A stretch of DNA of 64,000 nt, taken from Cephalotus follicularis. Taxonomy: Eukaryota; Streptophyta; Magnoliopsida; Oxalidales; Cephalotaceae. This document shows, one piece after another, positions 1 through 10,265 of this stretch; within the stretch, counting starts at the first letter, position 1; every line of letters begins with the position of its first letter. Under the pieces are notes generated by a model. The model made no database searches. It saw only the letters and a program-made list of their open reading frames with translations, and was not told where the DNA came from. The stretch lies in contig BDDD01000043.1 of NCBI GenBank assembly GCA_001972305.1, positions 766,518 to 830,517 on the forward strand, written 5' to 3'. The position numbers were made by a program, and so were the translations under genes.

Positions 1-2
1 AG

Positions 3-895
3 ATGGGCCCGGATTGCATGCAGCATGGCCCTGCAGAGATACCACGGCCAGTGTGGGATGAAATGGTGAACAGGTGGTTGTCCGAGGATTTTCAGAGGCG
101 GGCAAGAACAAATGCCGTCAACAGGGCGAACGAAGCACACACCACCTACACTGGCGGGAGTCACACTATGGAGAGACAGTTGCAGATTGGGGTAAGTAAT
201 AAACTAAATTTATGATTATGGTGATTAATAAACTTAATTTGTGTTTCAAACTAATTCGAAATACCATTTGACTTGCAGGTGGCCAAGGGGAAACCGCATG
301 TGGATGTATACTTAGACACCCATAAGAAGGCGGGGGATGATACTCTTCCATCTCCTATTATAATGGAGAGGATGGTGAGTTACAAACTGAAATGAATGTC
401 ACTTAACTGATTAATCTTGTATATGTTTAATCACTTAACTGATTAATCTTGTATTTTTTGTAGGAAAAGTACCGGGCTGCTGTTGGGCCGGATACTGTGG
501 AGGCCCCCGACGGTACTAGGGTGCCGGCTCCCTTCGACGTCATGGCATGGACGGAGGCTACTGGGGGTCCGCGGAAGGGCAAGATCCGTGGATTAGGGAA
601 CTATATGACTTCCACGAAGATGCTAACACAAGCACTTTGAGGTACTCAGTTGGGAGTGGGAGGTCAGAGTTGCCCATTCACTTCGCAACCATCACAGAGC
701 ACCCCAGGGTCAGACATTCAAGGCCAGTTGGACCGGATGGAGGCAAAGATGGAGACTTTTATGGCTAATATGATGCAGCTGATGATGGAGTCTCGGTCCA
801 CACGCACACCATCTGATCACAGTTCGCCACGGTCTCGGCACCCCCCCTTCCAGCCATCCGGAGATTCGGACGATAGTGATAGCGATGACCAGTAG
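3..895 (+). pseudogene. CACTA Transposase_24-like protein, C-terminal exons, one nonsense codon
   Basis: Three exons in phase 0 are visible: up to 192 (donor GTAAGT), 280-374 (acceptor TTGCAG, donor GTGAGT) and 464-895 (acceptor TTTGTAG). Exon 1 has the family features: a tryptophan-rich segment followed by NAVNRANEAHTTYTGGSHT. Exon 3 carries the conserved GLGNYM, then a TGA at 638-640. Reading continues in the same frame to TAG at 893-895 with a Met-rich, probably coiled segment and a Ser/Asp-rich acidic tail. The TGA could be a CGA codon changed by CpG deamination, or a true short end. In En/Spm-type elements this second protein is thought to bind subterminal repeats. The N-terminal part is left of the window. 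Confidence 0.8.
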
Positions 896-1129
896 TAGTA
901 GTCTGTTATTGTATCTAACATATTCTAACACTGTTATGTATTTGACATATTATCATTTGTATAAAATGTTGACAACTTTTTTCCATTGTTTTTTTAGTCC
1001 AAAATGAATGAAATGTGACTATTGCTGAGAATTGTCAAATATAAACTGTTGTGATTGCTGCTGAAATGAATTGCAGGTTTTGCTTGGAGTTTAGGGTAGA
1101 GATTTTTTTGATAGTTCATGTTGCAGGTT
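896..1129. other. Untranslated AT-rich part of the CACTA element
   Basis: No coding signal. It joins the transposase 3' end to the subterminal repeat array and probably holds the polyadenylation signal; a specific one could not be assigned. Confidence 0.4.
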
Positions 1130-1590
1130 CTGCAGAATGGCGAGGGCTCTGCGAGGGCTTGGCGAGGGCATTCTGCAGAAACTGTATACGGCGAGGGCCT
1201 AAACCCTCTCCATGGCAAGGGCATGGCGAGGCCACGGCGAGGGGAGGCGATGACAGAGCAGTCCGGCCCTAGCCATACCCTCGCCATACCCTATCCATGT
1301 GCCGAGGGCATAGCGAGGCCACGGCGAGGTAGGCGATGACAGGGCAACCCAGCGCCCTAGCCATAACCTCGTCGTGCCCTCGCCATGGCGAGGGTGTGGC
1401 GAGGGGAAATAGCCCTAGCCATGCCCTCTGTGTGGCGAGGGCAGTAAATGGCGAGGGGACTCTACCCTCGACGTACCCTCGCCGTACTTGCTGGCGAGGA
1501 GTAATTTGGCGAGGGTGTGGTTCCCTCGCCATGCCCTCGCCGTTAACTCAATGGCGAGGGGATGGCGAGGGGAAGTGCCTCGCCGTTGCC
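1130..1590. repeat. CACTA subterminal repeat array (GGCGAGGG / CCCTCGCC)
   Basis: The motif GGCGAGG(G), often as ATGGCGAGGGCAT or GCCACGGCGAGG, occurs many times in both orientations and ends 20-30 bp before the terminus. Subterminal arrays of short motifs in both orientations are the binding sites of the element's own protein in the En/Spm family. Its high GC content contrasts sharply with the AT-rich neighbours. The many open reading frames across it on both strands are side effects of this composition. Confidence 0.8.
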
Positions 1591-1591
1591 C

Positions 1592-1606
1592 CCTTTTCCT
1601 GTAGTG
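1592..1606 (+). repeat. CACTA right terminal inverted repeat
   Basis: The sequence CCTTTTCCTGTAGTG ends the element; its complement begins CACTACAGGAAAAGG, close to the CACTACAAGAAA consensus of plant CACTA elements. Confidence 0.85.
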
Positions 1607-2392
1607 TGGCAAGTGAGCCCAACAGGGGAGAATTCCGCTGAGCAGGTGAACCCATGGGGTGAACTCCGCGAGGCAGGTGACCCTCCAGCGAATCCGCCAA
1701 TGGTGAACCTAAAGGTGAATTCCGCCAGAGCTGGTGATCCAAAGGGTGAACCTCCAGAGCAGGTGAGCAAAGGGCGAATTCCGCTTGGCATGTGAACCTG
1801 GAGGAGAATTTCGCGGATAGGTGAGCCTAAAGGTGAACCTTATACACTGACCAGACCATAGGATGACCGGACTAGACTCCTCTGTAAAGTGATTGATGTG
1901 TATGATTTGAGTAGAGTAGTCCAAGGATAAAGTATGATGATGTTATGTTAGGAATTGTGGTATGCCTTCATGATGTGCATGAATTATTATTATTTCTCCT
2001 CTGTTTTTATTGGTTGTTCCTCTGGGATGTGCCTGTATATGTGGTAACCTACACAACCCCCAGAGTTGCTGACCCATTCCTTTGAATGGGCCAGGTACAA
2101 GAACATGTAGTGGAGGAACATCGCAGCAGCATCAAAGATAAAGTTATAGTAAGTTCCTCCTCCTCGACGGCGCGACTTGCAAGGAATAAATTATGTATTT
2201 ATTTTATCTGCTGGTTTATAGCAGTGTATTTTTATATGTTCCGAACTAAGTCTGTATATCCACACATTAAATAAAGATTTATGTTTATGATTAATTTAAG
2301 TTTTAAAATTTTTTTCAGTTAGTCTTTATGATGATTGTACGAATTGCCACGTGTCGAGTCGCGAGGCCCAACCCACGATTCGGGGTGTGACA
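1607..2392 (+). mobile_element. LTR F, right part (Tekay/Del-like gypsy), plus orientation
   Basis: The segment ends GATTCGGGGTGTGACA, the mirror of the TGTCACGCCCCGAACC start seen on the plus strand in LTRs A, B and D. F therefore has the opposite orientation. It carries the family's conserved block (CAACC..GTTGCTGACCCATT..AATGGGCC, 2054-2092) near its end and a CACGTGTCGAGTCGCGAGG block before the terminus. It is cut on the left by the CACTA insertion. On the right it abuts TCAAC, which continues LTR E exactly where the intact E copy reads TCAACCATATT (6775), so F was inserted into E. Confidence 0.75.
1640..1850 (+). repeat. Degenerate tandem repeats in LTR F (GGTGAA / AATTCCGC units)
   Basis: Alternating short units of the type GGTGAACCT, AGGTGAATTCCGCC and GCAGGTGA recur about every 20-30 bp. 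They resemble, in complement, the TTCACC-rich repeats of LTR B and are probably an LTR minisatellite. Confidence 0.55.
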
Positions 2393-4465
2393 TCAACCAT
2401 ATTATCAAGTATGAAATATAAATAGGGCTCATCCCATCTCATCAAAAACAGAAAACTATAAAAAAAACATTTATCTAAAAACATAACTAATGCATAATTT
2501 AAATACTGATATGTGGATGATATACATGTGTTGAAACTCTTGTAACATGCCTTTGTGGTCTAACCTCAGTATACTGACTGACTTCAACTGACAGAGCTCA
2601 GCAGACTAACATGTCATAAACTGAAAATGGAGGGGGTTAGTCCATAGGACTAGTGAGATGGAATAAAAGACCCGGATAGTGTTTTGCTCGCAATAAATTA
2701 TATTTTTGTAGAAATGTTACAACTAGAAGTATAAAACAATTTAAACAGAATTTCAAATCTGATTTATAAAACATATTAAAATAGCTTAAATAGAATATCA
2801 GAAACAGAATAAAAATCCAAAATCCGATTTATAAAGCAAATTAAAACAGAAATTTACAAAGCCAGCAGATCATCAGATTTTTATCAGAAACATATTTATC
2901 ATCAGAAAACTCAGATATATGTAGCATTTAACAAAGTTTAAATAGAATAAATATATAAAATACAATGGGTCTACTGGGTAAGGTTGACGGCTGGGCCCCG
3001 TTGGGCCGAACGTCTAGCAAAAATAGTGCCAATGATACTGTCATATTAAAGCATCAGCAGATGGTCATACACGTGTAGACAGTGCCTCTCATGGGCAATA
3101 AAATGGGTAACTAATACAATACCGAGATCACCAGTGCATGAAAACATATTTAAACAGATTTAACAGATACAGAAATCACAATTTCCTCAAAACAGACTTA
3201 AAACAGATTCAAACAGAAACAGAAATCATTTTGTTTTCAAGTACAACTATAACGGAAAATAGCGTCATACAATAACTATCATCATGCGAGCATTTGAAAA
3301 ACATTAAAAGAATGTATCAGACATTAAAACTTAAACAGATTTCAGAAATGAACTAGATCTAAGTTCGTTCAGATACGGAAATAACTAAGTGAAAAAGTTC
3401 AAACCATTTAAAAGATTTTCATAATAAAAAGGGTTAAAGAAAGGTGTTCCACTCACAGAACAGACGAATAAGACCCACGACTGGTCGCCTCCATGGCCGA
3501 CCTCAACAGCAGGATCCTCTACTTTATGGACAACAGACAGATATATACATATCAGACCAAACTCAAAAATTAAGCAGAACTCAAACATGTATTAAGACGT
3601 GAAATGCTTTATGCAATGAAATACGTGCAGATATCAGAAAACTATAACTGACCTATACAGTCAACGTAGCAGAAGTCTTGTTATTAAAAACATCGTTTAA
3701 AACTCAATTTAAACACAAATTCTAAAATCACTAAAACAAGTCCAAGTGGTTGTCCAGGTTATCCAATTTCGAATTGATTAAACAATTCAAGTTCTTAATA
3801 TCGCAGAAACAGATACGGAAGTACAGAATTCAACGAAATGCAGAATTAACGGAACAGAGTTCAGAGTTTACAAGAAATAGACGGAACGGACTACAGAGCC
3901 GGAATCACGGAGCAGAACTGGAACGGAATACCTCGACGCGAAAAATGAAGTCAGAGTGCTGGACACATCTGAAATGCATTGCTAAGGCTGCCGACGCATG
4001 GGCTTACGCCCCACTGACCGGAGCGTGTCAGCCACGCGCAGTGGTTAGTCAGCAGTGGGGAAGGTTGGATATGGTGTGCCGGAGGTCAGGGAACACAGAT
4101 CGAAGACGCGTTGGTCACGACGCCGCCGCATCTGGCCAGAAAGAGCACATTTGACTGGGGTTGTCTTCGCCGTCGATCTACGATGTCGGCATCGCCATGG
4201 GTCGGGGCTGGTCGCATTCTACTTGCCTTGACGCGAGGATACCGGATCTTGGCTCACCTTACCATGATTGTCGCCGAAGACGAAAGTTCGATGCAAAACA
4301 AAGGTGGGGAGAAAAGAGCTCACTGTGCTCGCACGGGGCTGTTGCCTGCGCCGGGGTGACTTCCGGTGGGCTTGGGAGGCCACGACGGTCTTGCCATTGC
4401 CTCACCGGTGCCTCGCCGGCGTGACTTTCACAGTGACGCAGTCGGAAGAGGGATAAGAGATAAGG

Positions 4466-4467
<2 letters not shown>

Positions 4468-4501
<34 letters not shown>
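4468..4501. repeat. (GA)n microsatellite in the 3' LTR of E
   Basis: About 17 GA units. On the element's sense strand this is a CT-rich tract just downstream of the TATA box, similar to the pyrimidine patches of plant core promoters. Confidence 0.9.
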
Positions 4502-4504
<3 letters not shown>

Positions 4505-4523
4505 AAAAGAAAAACAATTTGGC

Positions 4524-4529
4524 TTTATA
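4524..4529 (-). promoter_or_regulatory. TATA box of the 3' LTR of E
   Basis: TATAAA on the minus strand, in the context TTGAGTATAAAGCC. A long CT tract (minus strand of the GA repeat) begins about 25 bp downstream, where transcription would be expected to start. The same arrangement is present in the other LTR. Confidence 0.6.
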
Positions 4530-4836
4530 CTCAACCAAAACGGTTAGGGTTTTTGCTTGGAATTTAACCGATATGAAAAAGAATTGGATGTTTAGGACAT
4601 ATCACTTGTCTTATTTCCAAATTTAGCAAAAATTTCAGTAAAATATCATTAATTTAAAGGAAGGAAAATTTATTTGTTATGCAGATAAACCATCAGAATA
4701 AAATCTCGCTGATAAAAATTTATCAATGTCGTGATGCATATGTCACAAATGCCAGAAAAATAGACTAACCGTTAGACAGACAGACAGAACGCCGCGTAGG
4801 CTCATAGACACAGACTATTGGGACACGGATGTCACA

Positions 4837-4850
4837 AACATATCCCCCTT
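4837..4850 (-). promoter_or_regulatory. Polypurine tract of E
   Basis: The minus strand reads AAGGGGGATATGTT directly before the 3' LTR start TGTGACATCC. This is the expected site of plus-strand priming. Confidence 0.75.
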
Positions 4851-6402
4851 AATAGAATTTCGTCCCCGAAATTCCCAGAACTCCAAAGGTTGAAAAGATT
4901 TGAGTACTTGCCTCATAAGATAAAACATAAATGATAGAACTCATAACAACTTCTCAACAATACAGAAATCAGATCACCCAAGACTTTCGACTATCGCTTT
5001 TACTGGTATCAGTATCATTCAACACATCACTATCAGATTTTGACACTATAACCAGGAAAGTTTTTCTCCAAGTATGATTTACAAGGTATCTTAACTAGCA
5101 AGATTTTATCAACCAGAAATCTCAAATTTATTTACTAATCAGATCGTGTCAAAATTTTAAGTCATGAATACAGATCCTTAACAGATATTTGATCAAAAAT
5201 TACACTACAATCCTCAACATTACATGATTCATAACCATACAGAGACTGCTGAAAACTTAAAACTTGCTCTCATCCAGAGAATCATGTCATTCTTCATAAC
5301 TTATCACTAGAACTCGTACTATTTCCGTCATCTAGGAACTTCAATTTAATATAAAAATTTCAACCATACCAAAACTGTAATAGGTACTAAGGATCTTTAA
5401 CAGTCACCTAATCAGGAAAACTTATACAGCAATCCACGGTATCACATAAGCGTATCAAGAACCTTGCTAATATATTACCACTTTACAGATCCTCATTTCC
5501 TATCATCAAGTAAAAATATTGAATCCTGATCTCCAATTCAAGCTTATTCAATTAACCATACTTATTAGTTCAAGAGACGTTTGTCAACTAACTCTACATT
5601 ATGGTACTTATCAAGTATAAGGTCAGGTGCCTCTTTGAAATACATATCCAGCCTGCAGATCATAAGCAATTCTTCACAATTTAACTTCCCTTTCGGAGGA
5701 TAACCGAACTACTCCCATATTATTCACTCCCAAGTCTTATACACTAATATTGTATAACATATGTCAAGCTATACTTATCTCATCGTACTACAGCTTCGCA
5801 AAAGGTACGCAGTCATTAACTTTCTAGAGGGGTGGATTAATCGCATCAACTACTCGACATTTACTGCACATCATGGTATCACATTCATAAGAATTTATTG
5901 ACTTCCAAACATATCCCCCTTAAGAGGGAACTCCATCAGACAGAAATTCAGACACCAATCAGAACCTCATCGGAGAATTAATCTTAATTCCACAAATAGA
6001 TAAACATACTAAAACTTAAATCTTAAAAATTCTAAATTAAAAATTCTATCTTTATAACCTCCAATCAATAACTTCAGTAACAGAATCATAACTTCAAATC
6101 ATTATCAGACATTTCAGACCTACCATATAGGAACAAGGGAAATAAGAATGTGGCACCCTAGCAACAAACTCTGTTGCGACATAGAAATCCTGAATAGAAA
6201 TTTCAAACCTATGAAGCTCTAACTCTATCACAAGATGATTTCTCTTGACCACAAGGCATGCTACCCACACTTATACCAGAATTCAGAAATGAATGCCTAC
6301 CAGAATGCATGATGTGCTAATGAGTCTACAAAAAATTTTAAACCATTTTTCTTCAAAACCTTGAAAACATTTCACTTTAAAAGTCTGGAGAATCTAAAAC
6401 CA
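4851..6402 (-). other. Non-coding interior of E
   Basis: AT-rich throughout, with no gag, protease, RT or integrase motif in any frame. Next to the polypurine tract it reads TTTCGTCCCCGAAATTCCC, resembling the CCTCGTCCCGAGATTCCC found at the same place in elements A and B. This suggests E derives from, or is mobilised by, a Tekay-like element. A second exact copy of the polypurine tract is at 5907-5922. Confidence 0.7.
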
Positions 6403-6418
6403 AAAGCTCTGATACCAA
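6403..6418 (-). promoter_or_regulatory. Primer-binding site of E (initiator tRNA-Met)
   Basis: The minus strand reads TGGTATCAGAGCTTTTGG (to about 6400), which contains the full plant initiator-Met site TGGTATCAGAGC. It lies two or three bases inside the 5' LTR. Confidence 0.88.
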
Positions 6419-8858
6419 CTTGACACGGCGGACCCAACCCACTGGGATCTGTCGCGCCCACTACTAGGTCAAGCCTCCCATTAGAGACTCACCTCATAGC
6501 TTCAGCAAAACAGAGTTTCATAAATACATTTTTAAACAGAAGAATTTCTTTGAAAAGTTAAAAATAATTCTAACTCTTAATTTTTTATGAAAATCGAACA
6601 TGTAGTATCCGTTTATCGGACTATACCCCCTGTAAATAAAAATACAATTTATAAAATGGGTTCAGCCCTTAGCAAACCACACTCCCGTAGAAGAAAATCC
6701 ACAACTTGTAAACTGGGCTCAGCCCTCAGTAGACCACAAGAAAAATAGAAAACATCCATGGGTTGGGCTCCGCCTCAACCATATTATAAAGTATGAAATA
6801 TAAATAGGGCTAAGCCCTTCTAATAAGAATCAGAAAACTATAAAAAAACATTTATCGAAAAACATAACTAATGCATAATTTAAGTACTGATGTGTGGATG
6901 ATATACTTGTGTTGAAACTCTGGTAGACATGCCCTTATGGTCTCACCTCAGCATACTGACTTACTTCAGCTAACAGAGCTCAGCAAACTAACTTATCATA
7001 AACTGAAAACGGATGGGGCTAGTCCACATGACTAGTAAGATGGAACAAAAGACACGGATAGAGTTTTTATAAATTATATTTTTTACAGAAATGTTACAAC
7101 TAGAAGTATAAATAAATTTAAATAGAATTTCACATCTTATTTATAGAGCAGATTAAAACAGCTTAAACAAAATATCAGAAACAGAATAAAAATCCAAAAT
7201 ATGATTTATAAAGCAGATTAAAACAGAAATTTACAGTGCCAGCAGATCATCAAATTTTTATCATAAACATATTTATCTTCAGAAAACTCATATATATGTA
7301 GTATTTAACAGAGTTTAAACAGAATAAATATATAAAGATGCAATGGGTATACTAGTTAAGGTTGATGCCTGGGCCCCGTCGAACCGAACGTCCAACAGAA
7401 ATAGTGGCAATGATACTGTCATATCAAAGCATCAGTAGATGGTCATACACATGTAGACAGTGCCTCTCATGGGCAATAAAATGGGTAACTAATACAATAC
7501 CGAGATCACCAGTGCATCGAAACATATTTAAACAGATTTAACATATACGGAAATCACAATTTCCTCAAAACAGACTTAAAACAGATTCAAACAGATACAA
7601 AAATCATTTTCTTATCAAGTACAAATATAACCAAAAATAGCGTCATACTATGACTATCATCATGCGGGCATTTGAAAAACATTAAAAGAATGTATCAGAC
7701 ATTAAAACCTAAACATATTTTAGAAATGAACTAGATCTAAGTTCGTTTAGATATGCAAATAATTAAGTAAAGGCATTCAAACATTCAAACCATTTAAAAT
7801 AATTTCAGAATAAAAAGGGTTAAAGAAAGGCGTTCCACTAACAGAACAGATGAACAAGTCCCGCGACTGGTCGCCTCCATGGCCGACCTCAACAGCAGGA
7901 TCCTCTGCTATACGGACAACAGATAGATATATACATATCAAGCTAGACTCGACAATTAAGAAGAACTCAAACACGTACTAAGACATGAAATGCTTTATGC
8001 AATGAAATGCGTGCAGATGTCAGAAAACTATAACTCACCCATACAGCCAACAGTGGCAGAAGTCTGATTATTAAAAACATCATTTAAACCTTAATTTAAA
8101 CACAAATTCTGAAATCACTAAAGAAAGTCCAAGTGGTTGTCTCGGTTATCTAATTTTGAATTGATTAAACAATTCAAGTTCTTAATATCGCAGAAACAGA
8201 TACGGAAATACAGAATTCAACGGAAAGCAGAATTAACGGAACAGAGTTCATAATTTACTGGAAACAGACAAAACGTAGTACGGAGCTAGAATCACAGAGC
8301 GGAACTGGAATGAAACACCTCTACGCAGAAAACGGAGTCAGAGTGCTGGATGCGTCTGAAACGCGCTGTTGGAGGCTGCCGGCACGTGGGCTCACGGGCC
8401 ACTAACCGGAGCGTGTCAGCCACGAATGGTGGTAGGTCAGCATCGGGGAAAGTCGGATCTAGTGCGCCAGAGGTCGGGAATCACAGATCGGAGGCGCATT
8501 GGTCATGATGCCGCCGCATCCGGCAGGAACGAGCGGGTTTGACCGGGGTTGTCTTCACCGTCGATCTGCACTACTGGTGTCGCCATCGGTTGGGGCTGGT
8601 TGCGTTCGACTCACCTTGATGCTAGGATGCCGGATCTGGGCTCGCCTTGATGCGACTGTCGCCGGAGATGGATGTTCGACGCAAAACAAAGGCAGGGAGA
8701 GAAGAGCTCACTGTGCGCGCAAGGGGATGTTGCTGGCGTCGGGGTGGCATCCGGTGCTCTTGGGAGGCCAAAGCGGTATCGCTGGTGCCACATCGATGCA
8801 CGCAGGCGTCACTTCGATAGTCACGCAGTCGGCAGAGGGAAAACAGAGAAGGGAGAGC

Positions 8859-8860
<2 letters not shown>

Positions 8861-8892
<32 letters not shown>
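8861..8892. repeat. (GA)n microsatellite in the 5' LTR of E
   Basis: 16 GA units, the counterpart of the tract in the 3' LTR. Confidence 0.9.
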
Positions 8893-8895
<3 letters not shown>

Positions 8896-8916
8896 AAAAG
8901 AAAGAAACAATTTGGC

Positions 8917-8922
8917 TTTATA
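8917..8922 (-). promoter_or_regulatory. TATA box of the 5' LTR of E
   Basis: TATAAA on the minus strand with the same spacing to the (GA)n tract (8861-8892) as in the other LTR. This copy would drive the element's genomic RNA. Confidence 0.6.
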
Positions 8923-9223
8923 CTCAAACCAAAACGGTCAGGGTTTTGGTCCAGAATTTAACTGATACGAACAAGAATTGAATGTTTAGGATATTTCCAA
9001 ATTTAGTAAAAAATTCAGTAAAATATCATTAATTTAAAACAAGAAAAATTTATTTGTTATGCTGAAAACAATCAGAATAAAATCTCGCTGATAAAAATTT
9101 ATCAATGCCGTGATGCATATGTCACAAATGCTAGAAAAACAGACTAACCGCTAGACAAATAGACCGAACACCACGTAGGCTCACAGGCAAAGAATAATGT
9201 GACACGGATGTCACAGATAGACC

Positions 9224-9249
9224 CAAATATATATATATATATATATATC
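9224..9249. repeat. (AT)n microsatellite
   Basis: Pure AT dinucleotides, expanded relative to the 5' LTR of B, where only a few AT units occur at 35531. Confidence 0.85.
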
Positions 9250-9999
9250 AATATCTCATATCAAATGCGCTGCCACAAGTCGGCAGGTCAAATAGAACTG
9301 TTTACAACATTCTTATACAACAAAGTAGGTAGAAGAAGCTGCTCTGCTACTGAAATACTTACCCCGAAATTTGGCCCAACTGCTCACTGCGGTGCCTCTC
9401 CCGTACCTAAACCTTACCCATTTTGAGAATGGGTCAGCAACTCATAGTTGTGTAGGTAGTACAATGCGTAGATATAGTAGATATATGCAGGATATGATAG
9501 ATGCATGAATGCCAGATATAACAATAGCCCAAAACATAAAAGTTATCATTCATATCGATACGGAGCATATATAAGCCCTCATCGGCCTCCTCTGCCGAGG
9601 TAATAGACCACAGACGTTCCATAGCATTAAAAAATATCTTAGAACATATGTGAGCTCTCCTCGGTCTCCTCTGCCAAGGTAGTAGACCATTTTAAGTGCT
9701 TCTCGGCCTCCTCGACTTAAGGTAGCAGCACTATCACTTACGCACTACTCTGCTGTAGTTCAGCGTTACCATCGTCTACGCACTGCTTTTGCTGCAGAGG
9801 ATGCAGTCGAGATAACACTGGCCTGGTCAATCCTTCCCCTTAATGCTAGTCTCTTTAGGACAGAGCATAAGTAGTCAGGATTCTATTTGAAGTCACACTA
9901 GATCCTGCGGCCTTCACAATGTGGAATTCACCCTTAAGTTCACCTACTAAAAGAGGTCCCGCGAGATGTCCTCCAATGATGCTAGTCAGTTAAGACAGT

Positions 10000-10265
10000 G
10001 ACCTTATGGGTTCAGTCAAAATCGGTGACCCTTATGGTTCACCTCAATTGGTGACCCATTGGCTCATTTCGGTCAGTGACCTTGTGGCACATCTCAGTCG
10101 GTTATCCTTATGGCTCATCTTAGTTAGTGATCCTTATAGGTCATCGATCTATGTCAGTGATCCTTATAGGTCATCTCAATTGGTAACCCTTGTAGGTCAT
10201 CTCTGAAAGTGAGTTCCCGTTGGTCTAATCACAATATGTGACCCTTACAGGTCATCTCTGAAAGT
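10000..10265. repeat. Minisatellite in the 3' LTR of B (GTGACCCTTATGGTTCATCTC type)
   Basis: Units of about 28-35 bp built of GTGACCCTTRTGG, CTCATCTC and ARTYGGT. The same array, with different unit content, is at about 36290-36560 in the 5' LTR, so the array changed after insertion. Confidence 0.75.

Larger units (their letters stand above)
1..1606 (+). mobile_element. CACTA (En/Spm) DNA transposon, right-hand end
   Basis: The right terminus of a CACTA element. It contains, in order, the last exons of a plant Ptta/En/Spm-type (Transposase_24-like) protein, about 230 bp of AT-rich DNA, a dense array of GC-rich subterminal repeats, and a terminus ending TTTTCCTGTAGTG, the inverted complement of the CACTA... 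end typical of the superfamily. The left end, and so the 3-bp target duplication (expected TGG at 1607-1609), lies outside the window. It sits inside LTR F, so it is one of the youngest insertions of the left nest. Confidence 0.88.
2393..4836 (-). mobile_element. 3' LTR of E, truncated by F
   Basis: Matches 6775-9215 throughout, including the ATGAAATATAAATAGGGCT stretch, the AACAGATTTAAACAGA-rich part, a GC-rich block (about 3950-4440), the (GA)n tract and the CACGGATGTCACA end. The first 354 bp of the LTR are missing because F inserted here. Confidence 0.85.
2393..9215 (-). mobile_element. Element E: LTR element with 2.8-kb LTRs and no genes (LARD-like)
   Basis: Two direct copies of one LTR (2393-4836, left-truncated by F; 6421-9215, complete) flank 1,584 bp that contain no open frame of 60 codons. 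A methionine-initiator primer-binding site and a polypurine tract in the correct positions fix the orientation as minus. Such elements with long LTRs and empty interiors are called LARDs and depend on proteins of other elements. E sits inside the 3' LTR of B: its right end joins GATAGACCC, which continues LTR B as at 35519. The left flank and TSD are outside the window. Confidence 0.8.
6421..9215 (-). mobile_element. 5' LTR of E, complete
   Basis: 2,795 bp, bounded TG...CA (plus strand TGACACGGCGG ... GGATGTCACA). It shares a block near 6600-6700 (TATCCGTTTATCGGACTATACC) with LTR D, so the two families are related. A GC-rich block at about 8330-8830 lies downstream of the promoter. The small frames in it are not conserved between the two LTRs. 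Confidence 0.85.

Noticed and set aside
1118..1641. Several overlapping ORFs on both strands
   Set aside because: They arise from the GC-rich CACTA subterminal repeats and have repetitive, strand-symmetric content.
4111..4626. ORFs in the GC-rich block of LTR E
   Set aside because: The reading frames are not conserved between the two LTR copies (compare 8499-8981), so they are not genes.
10000..10265. CRISPR-like regularly spaced repeats
   Set aside because: Units are contiguous, degenerate tandem repeats inside a plant LTR, without unique spacers or cas genes.
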